This document shows, one piece after another, positions 1-4,447 of a DNA stretch of 5,152 nt. This DNA comes from Bacillota bacterium. GTDB taxonomy: Bacteria; Bacillota; Sulfobacillia; Symbiobacteriales; ZC4RG38. Made by a program: the position numbers and the translations under genes. Under the pieces are notes generated by a model, which saw only the letters and a list, made by a program, of their open reading frames with translations, ran no database searches and was not told where the DNA came from. Every line of letters starts with the position of its first letter. Within the stretch, counting starts at the first letter, position 1. The stretch covers positions 1 through 5,152 of the forward strand of contig QGUP01000174.1 of assembly GCA_003242505.1 (NCBI GenBank). The letters are read 5' to 3'.

Positions 1-2
1 CG

Positions 3-524
3 GCCGGTCCGACCCCGCCCCATGCCCCCCGTGCCGCCCCAGACCCCCTGGGTCCGGAGGTCTCCCCGGTCCTCGAGCCCGGAGCCCCGGAGCCGGTACC
101 GCCCCCGGGCTGCGTGCCCCTGACCCAGCTCACCCTGGAACTGGAGCCTACCGGCCGGGGGGTCCTGGGGGGCCTTACCGGCGCAACCGGCACCGCCCAC
201 CTGGACTTTGTCCGGGGGAGCCTCCTCCTCACCCTCCGGGGGCTGCCCCGGCCGGAGCAACTGGGGCGGGCGGCCCACACCGGCCGGCCCTACAACGCCT
301 ACCGGGTCTGGCTCCAGACCAGCGGCAGCCGGGCAGTGGCGCCCCTGGGGATGGCCACCCGGGTCTGGGGAGAGACCTACCGGCTGCAGGTCCGCTCGGG
401 CCTTGCCCTGCGCCGGTTTGACACCCTGCTGGTGACCGCCGAGGACCGGGCGGGCTCCGGAGCCCGGCCCTCCGGTCCGGTGGTCATGGCCGGCCGCTAC
501 CGCTGGTACCGGGCCGGGGGCTGA
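3..524 (+). CDS. Putative anti-sigma factor (RskA-like C-terminal domain), 5' partial
   Basis: The frame is open to the left edge, so the N-terminus lies outside the window. The first ~37 visible codons encode a proline-rich stretch (about two fifths Pro) of the kind that links a membrane helix to an extracytoplasmic domain. From about position 114 a beta-rich domain of ~135 residues follows. It contains a GLPRPEQ turn, a Y-R-V-W-L segment, a PLGMATR turn, and a final LLVTAEDRAGSGARPSGPVV segment. This order (Y-x-x-W-L, then VT-x-E, then P-[ST]-G-P-V-V) is what I know from the extracytoplasmic domain of RskA-type anti-sigma factors. Such proteins hold an ECF sigma factor at the membrane through an N-terminal zinc-finger domain, which is not visible here. 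The only in-frame start in view is GTG 114, which has no Shine-Dalgarno sequence, so I treat the gene as truncated rather than starting there. The assignment rests on pattern memory. A generic secreted beta-sandwich protein is the alternative. Confidence 0.5.
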   Translation, partial: AGPTPPHAPRAAPDPLGPEVSPVLEPGAPEPVPPPGCVPLTQLTLELEPTGRGVLGGLTGATGTAHLDFVRGSLLLTLRGLPRPEQLGRAAHTGRPYNAYRVWLQTSGSRAVAPLGMATRVWGETYRLQVRSGLALRRFDTLLVTAEDRAGSGARPSGPVVMAGRYRWYRAGG

Positions 525-626
525 GGGACGGCCATGACCCCTCCGGGGCCGCGCGGGCCGGGCCGCCCCTGGCGGGCAGCCTCCGGCAGGGTCCGGCGCC
601 TTTCATCGAGAACCGCATAAGGAAAC

Positions 627-656
627 GGCGCTGCCGCACTCCTCTCCGGCAGCGCC
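627..656 (+). terminator. Hairpin in the gap between the anti-sigma-like gene and the receiver gene
   Basis: GGCGCTGCCG (627-636) pairs perfectly with CGGCAGCGCC (647-656) around a 10-nt pyrimidine-rich loop, giving a 10 bp GC-rich stem. No T-run follows, so it is not a canonical intrinsic terminator. It lies 102 nt after the upstream stop codon and 66 nt before the receiver start, so it could end the upstream transcript or sit in the 5' leader of the signalling operon. The rest of the gap (525-722) has no convincing sigma-A promoter. A second small palindrome, CCGGCC-ctca-GGCCGG, lies at 672-687. Confidence 0.4.
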
Positions 657-708
657 CCGGAAAGCCGCCCGCCGGCCCTCAGGCCGGAACGGGCAAACTC
701 CCAGCAGC

Positions 709-714
709 GAGGGG
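709..714 (+). promoter_or_regulatory. Ribosome-binding site that decides the receiver start
   Basis: GAGGGG lies 8 nt before ATG 723 but only 2 nt before the alternative in-frame GTG 717. The spacing favours ATG 723, which also gives a usual receiver N-terminus (MPPRRILLIEDD). An ATG at 715 is in another frame and directly abuts this site, so it is not a plausible start. Confidence 0.6.
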
Positions 715-722
715 ATGTGGCC

Positions 723-1097
723 ATGCCGCCGCGCCGGATCCTGCTCATTGAGGATGATCCGGACATCCAGAAAATGGTCTCCCTGGCCCTCCGGTTCACC
801 GCGGGGTCGGAGGTGGAGACCGCGCCGGACGGAGCCACCGGGCTCCGGCTGGCCCGGGAGCGCCGGCCGGAACTCATCCTCCTGGACTGCATGCTGCCCG
901 ACACCGACGGCTACGCGGTCTGCCGGGCCCTGAAGGAGGATCCGGTCACCGGGGCCATCCCGGTCATCTTCCTCAGTGCCCGGACCCAGGCGGAAGAGAT
1001 CGAGCAGGGGCTGGCCCTGGGGGCCGCCGGTTACCTCGTGAAGCCCTTTGACCCCATGACCCTGGCCGCGGAGATCGACCGCATCCTCGGAGGCTGA
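723..1097 (+). CDS. Stand-alone response regulator receiver protein
   Basis: This gene encodes a 124-residue CheY-like receiver that takes a phosphoryl group from a histidine kinase. The acidic pocket is E10-D11-D12, the phospho-acceptor is D55 (in LILLDCMLPDTDG), the switch Ser is S85 (in VIFLSAR), and the conserved Lys is K107 (in YLVKPF), so every catalytic residue is present. The protein ends right after the fifth helix, with no DNA-binding or enzymatic output domain. It would therefore act through protein contacts or as a relay intermediate, as CheY and Spo0F do. The gene is followed after 6 nt by a histidine kinase whose ribosome-binding site overlaps this gene's 3' end, which points to one transcript and a cognate pair. 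The start was chosen from ribosome-binding-site spacing; GTG 717 would add only two residues. The receiver assignment is very secure, but its target is unknown. Confidence 0.95.
   Translation: MPPRRILLIEDDPDIQKMVSLALRFTAGSEVETAPDGATGLRLARERRPELILLDCMLPDTDGYAVCRALKEDPVTGAIPVIFLSARTQAEEIEQGLALGAAGYLVKPFDPMTLAAEIDRILGG
1089..1093 (+). promoter_or_regulatory. Ribosome-binding site of the histidine kinase gene
   Basis: GGAGG lies 10 nt before GTG 1104 and just before the TGA of the receiver gene, so ribosomes finishing the receiver could reinitiate on the kinase. It supports the GTG start, since no ATG is available in frame nearby. Confidence 0.6.
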
Positions 1098-1103
1098 AAC
1101 GCC

Positions 1104-2651
1104 GTGGACGTTCTCGACATCCTCCAGGCCGTCTACGAGCACTCCCTCGACGGCATCGTCATCACCGACCCGGACACCGTGATCCAGGACTGCAACCCCG
1201 CCTACGCCCGGCTCTGCGGCTACACCCGGGAGGAACTGATCGGCCGGAAGACCAACGTGGTCCGGTCCGGCCTCACCCCCCGGTGGGTCTTCGAGCAGAT
1301 GTGGTGGAGCCTCCACGAGACCGGCCGCTGGGTCGGGGAGCTCATCAACCGGCGCAAGGACGGCAGCCTCTGGGTCTCTTACCTCTCCATCACCCGGATT
1401 GACGATGCCGAGGGCCGGGTCCGGGCCTACGTCGGCATCGCCCGGGACATCACTGAAAGGCGCCGGCTGGAGGAGCAGCTCCAGGCCCAGTCCACCCGTC
1501 TGGACGCCCTGCTCGATGCGATGATCGCCGGGGTGCTGATGTTCGACAACGACAACCGGTGCGTGGTGGCCAACGGCAAGATGACCGAGATCCTGGGCGT
1601 GGGGCAGGAGGCCCTGATCGGCCAGCCCTGGAGCCGGCTGGCGGAGCGGATGCGGCAACTCTTCCGGGAGCCCGAGGTGCTGACCGCCCCGACGGAGACC
1701 GGTTACCGCTCCCTCACCACCCGGGAGGAGCCGCCCCGGCACTTCACCGAGCACTGGGCCCCGGTGGCCACCGCCGAGGGGGTCGTCCTCGGCCGGCTCT
1801 TCACCTTCCGGGACGTCACCCGGGAGGTGGAGGTCGACCGGATGAAGAGCGAATTCGTCGCCACCGTCTCCCACGAACTACGCACCCCCATGACCGCGGT
1901 CAAGGGGGCCCTGGGGCTGCTCCTCGCCGGCGCGGCCGGGGAGGTGACCCCCGCCCAGCGGGAACTGCTGACCATCGCCCTCAACAACACCGATCGGCTG
2001 ATCCGACTGATCAGCGACGTCCTCGACCTCTCCCGGATCGAGGCCGGACGGATGGAACTGCACCGGCAGCCGGTCCAGGTGGCCGACGCGGTCCGCTCCG
2101 CCCTCCAGGAACTGGAGGTCTACCGGGCCCAGCGGCAGGTCGACGTCACCACGGAGATCCCCCCGGACCTGCCCCCGGCCTACGCCGATCCGGACCGGCT
2201 CGGCCAGGTGCTGGTCAACCTCCTGGGCAACGCCTTCAAGTTCTCGGATCCCGGCGGCCGGGTGACCGTCCGGGCCCGGGCCGAGGACGGGATGGTCCGG
2301 GTCGAGGTGTCGGACACCGGCCCCGGGATCCCGCCGGACGAACTGGAGCGGATCTTCGAGCGGTTCTACCGGGTGAGCGGCCCCACCTCCCGGAGGGGCG
2401 GCACCGGCCTGGGGCTGGCGATCTGCCGGGCCATCGTCCAGGAGCACGGGGGGCGGATCTGGGCCGAGAGCCAGGTGGGAGAAGGGAGCACCTTCATCTT
2501 CACGCTCCCCGTCGCCCCGGCCCCGCCGGGGCAGGAGGGCGCCGGCGCAGGCCAGGGAGACGGCCCCGACCAGCCGCCCGGCGGGACGGTCCCCGGCCAG
2601 GGAGACAACCCCGGCCAGCCGGCGGGGGAGAGCGCCCCAGGCCAGGGATGA
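1104..2651 (+). CDS. Soluble PAS-PAS sensor histidine kinase
   Basis: This gene encodes a 515-residue autophosphorylating kinase, probably the donor for the receiver encoded just upstream. A PAS domain with its PAC segment spans about residues 5-118 (NPAYARLCGYTREELIG, later RRKDGSLWVS and GIARDITERR). A short helical linker (118-137) follows, then a second, more diverged PAS domain (about 132-240). The dimerization and phosphotransfer domain carries the H-box SHELRTP with phospho-acceptor H257. The ATP-binding domain has the N-box LVNLLGNAFKFS (370-381), G1 DTGPGIP (404-410), F-box FERFYR (418-423) and G2 GGTGLGLAI (432-440). This order is that of PhoR/ResE/WalK-type kinases, but there is no membrane helix or signal peptide, so the protein should sense something in the cytoplasm. 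No heme or flavin ligand can be assigned to the PAS domains by eye. The last ~45 residues (from about 471) are a Gly/Pro/Gln-rich tail beyond the catalytic domain, with a 15-residue repeat. The family assignment is secure, but the signal is unknown. Confidence 0.95.
   Translation: MDVLDILQAVYEHSLDGIVITDPDTVIQDCNPAYARLCGYTREELIGRKTNVVRSGLTPRWVFEQMWWSLHETGRWVGELINRRKDGSLWVSYLSITRIDDAEGRVRAYVGIARDITERRRLEEQLQAQSTRLDALLDAMIAGVLMFDNDNRCVVANGKMTEILGVGQEALIGQPWSRLAERMRQLFREPEVLTAPTETGYRSLTTREEPPRHFTEHWAPVATAEGVVLGRLFTFRDVTREVEVDRMKSEFVATVSHELRTPMTAVKGALGLLLAGAAGEVTPAQRELLTIALNNTDRLIRLISDVLDLSRIEAGRMELHRQPVQVADAVRSALQELEVYRAQRQVDVTTEIPPDLPPAYADPDRLGQVLVNLLGNAFKFSDPGGRVTVRARAEDGMVRVEVSDTGPGIPPDELERIFERFYRVSGPTSRRGGTGLGLAICRAIVQEHGGRIWAESQVGEGSTFIFTLPVAPAPPGQEGAGAGQGDGPDQPPGGTVPGQGDNPGQPAGESAPGQG
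2550..2648 (+). repeat. 45-bp tandem repeat at the 3' end of the kinase gene
   Basis: Two full copies (2550-2594 and 2595-2639) match at about 34 of 45 positions by hand count. A third, partial copy starts at 2640. Each copy begins GGCCAGGGA. The period is a multiple of three, so it encodes a repeated peptide: GQGDGPDQPPGGTVP, then GQGDNPGQPAGESAP, then GQG and the stop. The stop codon at 2649-2651 falls where copies one and two read GAGAC. The tail lies outside the catalytic domain, is likely disordered, and probably arose by local duplication. Confidence 0.75.
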
Positions 2652-2682
2652 CCCCATGGACGCCAACAGACCCTCGGACACA

Positions 2683-2720
2683 AAGGCACCCCAGGACCCG
2701 CATCGGGCCCTGGGGTGCTT
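2683..2720. terminator. Terminator-like hairpin between convergent genes
   Basis: The left arm (2686-2700, GCACCCCAGGACCCG) pairs with the right arm (2704-2718, CGGGCCCTGGGGTGC) over 15 positions with one A-C mismatch and a 3-nt loop. Two more A-T pairs beyond a bulged G extend the stem outward. It lies 35 nt past the kinase stop on the plus strand and about 100 nt past the pyrophosphatase stop on the minus strand. The 3' tail is only modestly T-rich on either strand (TTCTGCCGTTGTT on plus, CTTTGTGT on minus). Its position between two convergent genes suggests a shared bidirectional terminator. Confidence 0.65.
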
Positions 2721-2764
2721 CTGCCGTTGTTACCTCGCCTCATACCGGCAGGCGCCGACGGCCC

Positions 2765-2837
2765 GCCGGCCTGCGGTCCAAACGGCCTACGCCGGCTGCC
2801 GGCCTGCCGGCCCCAGCCTTACTTACCGCCGGCCTGC
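2765..2837. repeat. Short direct repeats GCCGGCCTGC, three copies
   Basis: GCCGGCCTGC occurs at 2765-2774, 2798-2807 and 2828-2837, with start-to-start distances of 33 and 30 bp. The first two copies are in the gap and the third is inside the last codons of the pyrophosphatase gene. GCCGGC (2791-2796) can also pair with GCCGGC (2806-2811) around a 9-nt loop. The rest of the 2652-2818 gap holds only the terminator-like hairpin. I assign no function to the repeats, and low-complexity GC-rich drift is a plain explanation. Confidence 0.35.
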
Positions 2838-3322
2838 TGCCGGGCATACCGCTCCCGGGCCTCGGCGATCATCTTCATCGCCGCCTCTGGGCCGTCCCAG
2901 CCGTGGACCTGGACCTCCTTGCCCTCCAGCTCCTTGTACCGCTGGAAGAAGTGCGCGATCTCCTTCCGGATGTGCTCGGGCACGTCCTCCAGGGTCTGCA
3001 CCCCGTCCCACCGGGGGTCGACGGCCACCACCCCGAGGATCTTCTCGTCCAACCCCTTCTCATCGGCCATCCGCAGGAGGCCGACGACCCGGACCGGCAC
3101 CCGGCACCCGGGGAAGGTCGGGCAGGTGGAGAGGACCAGGACGTCCAGGGGGTCGCCGTCCTCCGACAGGGTACCCTCGAGGTAGCCGTACTCACCGGGG
3201 TAGAACATCGGCGAGTAGAGGACCCGGTCCAGGACGATCCGCCCGGTGGCCTTGTCCATCTCGTACTTGTTCTGGCTGCCCCGGGGGACTTCAATCACTG
3301 CTTCGACGATCCGATCCGACAC
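2819..3322 (-). CDS. ppa: Family I inorganic pyrophosphatase
   Basis: This is a cytoplasmic, Mg2+-dependent enzyme that hydrolyses pyrophosphate to two phosphates and so drives nucleic acid, protein and lipid synthesis forward. Numbered from the GTG start, the visible signatures are IEVPRGSQNKYE (about 10-21), FYPGEYGY (40-47), the family hallmark DGDPLDV (55-61) with its metal-binding aspartates, ADEKGLDEK (86-94), and IAHFFQRYKELEGK (122-135), which carries the Tyr-Lys pair that contacts phosphate. All the active-site residues I know from the E. coli and Thermus enzymes have counterparts. The 167-residue length is usual for bacterial family I. GTG 3322 is preferred because GGGAGG lies 10 nt upstream and a candidate promoter would start the transcript near 3350. 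The alternative ATG 3340 would add six residues (MGGVAE) and would have a leader of only about 10 nt and poor ribosome-binding-site spacing. The gene follows the ABC permease gene on the same strand but probably has its own promoter. The assignment is secure; only the exact start is open. Confidence 0.96.
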   Translation of the reverse strand: MSDRIVEAVIEVPRGSQNKYEMDKATGRIVLDRVLYSPMFYPGEYGYLEGTLSEDGDPLDVLVLSTCPTFPGCRVPVRVVGLLRMADEKGLDEKILGVVAVDPRWDGVQTLEDVPEHIRKEIAHFFQRYKELEGKEVQVHGWDGPEAAMKMIAEARERYARQQAGGK

Positions 3323-3332
3323 CTCAGCGACG

Positions 3333-3338
3333 CCTCCC
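3333..3338 (-). promoter_or_regulatory. Ribosome-binding site that decides the pyrophosphatase start
   Basis: Read on the minus strand this is GGGAGG, 10 nt before GTG 3322. It overlaps the alternative ATG at 3340, so the two starts are mutually exclusive uses of the same bases. Only the GTG start has a well-spaced ribosome-binding site. Confidence 0.5.
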
Positions 3339-3356
3339 ATCTGGATTGACGTTCCT

Positions 3357-3385
3357 ATGGTAGCACGGCCCTGGACCGGCGTCCA
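3357..3385 (-). promoter_or_regulatory. ppa: Candidate sigma-A promoter for the pyrophosphatase gene
   Basis: On the minus strand TGGACG (-35, 3385-3380) is followed after exactly 17 nt by TACCAT (-10, 3362-3357), preceded by TGC as an extended -10. Each hexamer matches four of six consensus bases. The predicted transcript would begin near 3350 and leave a leader of about 28 nt before GTG 3322, which contains the GGGAGG site. The surroundings are very GC-rich, so this comparatively AT-containing patch stands out. The call rests on consensus matching alone. Confidence 0.45.
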
Positions 3386-3388
3386 GGG
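3369..3388. repeat. Perfect palindrome between the permease and pyrophosphatase genes
   Basis: CCCTGGAC (3369-3376) and GTCCAGGG (3381-3388) form an 8 bp perfect inverted repeat around CGGC. It starts 15 nt past the permease stop and overlaps the candidate -35 box and spacer of the pyrophosphatase promoter. It could be a weak terminator for the ABC operon (no T-run follows) or an operator for a dimeric repressor. The sequence does not say which. Confidence 0.5.
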
Positions 3389-3403
3389 GAAGGCCCGGGC
3401 GGC

Positions 3404-4447
3404 TCAGGCCCGGATCTCCCGGCGCATGAAGAGCACGTAACTGGCGGCAAAGCAGACCACCGTGCCGGCCAGGAGCCCGATCAGGTGCGGGGTGATGAGC
3501 AGGAGGCTCTGGCCGATGGGCAGGGTGCCCTTCAGGGCCCCGATGGCCTGCTCCAGGAGGATCGGCCCCAGCACCCGAACCGTCGGGGTCAGAAGGGTGA
3601 CCACCGCCTCGGTGTAGAGGGTGACCGGGGAGAGCCGGCCCACCCAGGTCCGGACCTGGGCGTGGCGCAGGCTGCCCGTGTCCGGGATAAGGGTCCCCAC
3701 CACCAGGTCGGCCAGGAGGTCCCAGAAGGCCGCAAAGAAAAGCCAGATCCCGATGCCGGCGAGGGCCGAGGTGGCGCTGTGGCGGAAGACCACCGACAGC
3801 AGGATAGCGAGGGCGAGCCAGAAGGCCACGTAGAGCACGGTGGTCAGGACAAAGGCCAGGAGCCGCAAGAGTTCGTCCCCGGTGGGCGGGACTCCGATCA
3901 GGATCAGCCCCAGCCCGCCCACGGCCATCCCCAGGGCGAGGAGCATCGCCCCCACCGCGCCCACCCCGGCGACGAACTTGCCCACCAGCACCGCGTCCCG
4001 GTGGATCGGCTGGGCCAGGAGCCGGCTGAGGGTGCGCCGGTTCTGCTCCCCGGAGATGGCGTCAAAGCCCAGGGCCAGCCCGAGGAGCGGGGCCAGGAAC
4101 CCCACGAAGGCGGTGAAGGGCGGCAGCCGCCCGTCGGAGGCGGTGAAGATCTTGAGGAAGATGTACCCCTCGTCCTCCAGGACCCCGGCGGCGGAGCGGA
4201 TGGCCATGCCGGTGACGTAGAGAGAGGCGATCCCCGTCACCGTCAGCAGGGCGGCCAGGATCCCCATCCGCCAGGAGGTGATGAGGTCCATGAACTCCTT
4301 CCGGGCGATGGGGCCGAGGCCGGCGGGGAGCCACCCCTGCACCTCCCGGACCCACCGGGCGAGCCGCTCCCCCGCCGCCCGGCCCCCGAGCCCCCGCCGG
4401 GCTTCAGCGAGCCGCCCGAGCCAGGCCGGCCGCAGCTGCAGTGCCAT
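3404..4447 (-). CDS. ABC-2 type transporter permease
   Basis: This is the membrane subunit of an ABC exporter, paired with the ATPase encoded immediately upstream. From ATG 4447 it is 347 residues. An ~45-residue Arg/Ala/Gly-rich cytoplasmic N-terminus leads to the typical start motif PIARKEFMDL. About six membrane segments follow, near residues 60-83, 112-128, 158-186, 196-221, 227-251 and 315-340. Between segments two and three lies GFDAISGEQNRRTLSRLLAQPIHR, the cytoplasmic motif of NosY-like ABC-2 permeases, which contacts the ATPase. LSPVTLYTEAV, before the last helix, is also common in the family. There are two possible starts six bases apart. ATG 4447 has GGAGG at 8 nt, while ATG 4453 (adding Met-Glu) has it at only 2 nt, so 4447 is preferred. 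The gene overlaps the ATPase gene by 44 nt in another frame, which implies translational coupling. The substrate cannot be told from sequence; such pairs export drugs, lipids or peptides or serve other roles. Confidence 0.9.
   Translation of the reverse strand: MALQLRPAWLGRLAEARRGLGGRAAGERLARWVREVQGWLPAGLGPIARKEFMDLITSWRMGILAALLTVTGIASLYVTGMAIRSAAGVLEDEGYIFLKIFTASDGRLPPFTAFVGFLAPLLGLALGFDAISGEQNRRTLSRLLAQPIHRDAVLVGKFVAGVGAVGAMLLALGMAVGGLGLILIGVPPTGDELLRLLAFVLTTVLYVAFWLALAILLSVVFRHSATSALAGIGIWLFFAAFWDLLADLVVGTLIPDTGSLRHAQVRTWVGRLSPVTLYTEAVVTLLTPTVRVLGPILLEQAIGALKGTLPIGQSLLLITPHLIGLLAGTVVCFAASYVLFMRREIRA

Noticed and set aside
593..621. A possible sigma-A promoter with -10 CATAAG at 616-621
   Set aside because: The bases at the -35 distance (CCGGCG) do not match the consensus, and the element lies upstream of the 627-656 hairpin.
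686..714. A possible ECF sigma promoter (GGAAC at 686-690) before the receiver gene, tempting because of the anti-sigma-like gene upstream
   Set aside because: No matching -10 element lies at the usual distance before the start, and a single GGAAC is expected by chance.
603..1874. A 423-codon open frame on the minus strand across the receiver and kinase genes
   Set aside because: It is antisense to two genes with complete catalytic motifs. Its translation is low-complexity Gly/Pro/Asp-rich with no recognisable domain, as expected for the shadow of GC-rich coding DNA.
1559..3349. A 596-codon plus-strand frame running from the kinase through the pyrophosphatase region
   Set aside because: It crosses a real gene in another frame, a terminator-like hairpin and a gene on the opposite strand. 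Its product is Arg/Pro/Gly-rich noise, and it arises from stop-codon scarcity at high GC.
2656..3363. A plus-strand frame starting just after the kinase stop and antisense to the pyrophosphatase
   Set aside because: It has no family motifs and a Ser/Arg/Pro-rich composition, and most of it mirrors a secure gene on the other strand.
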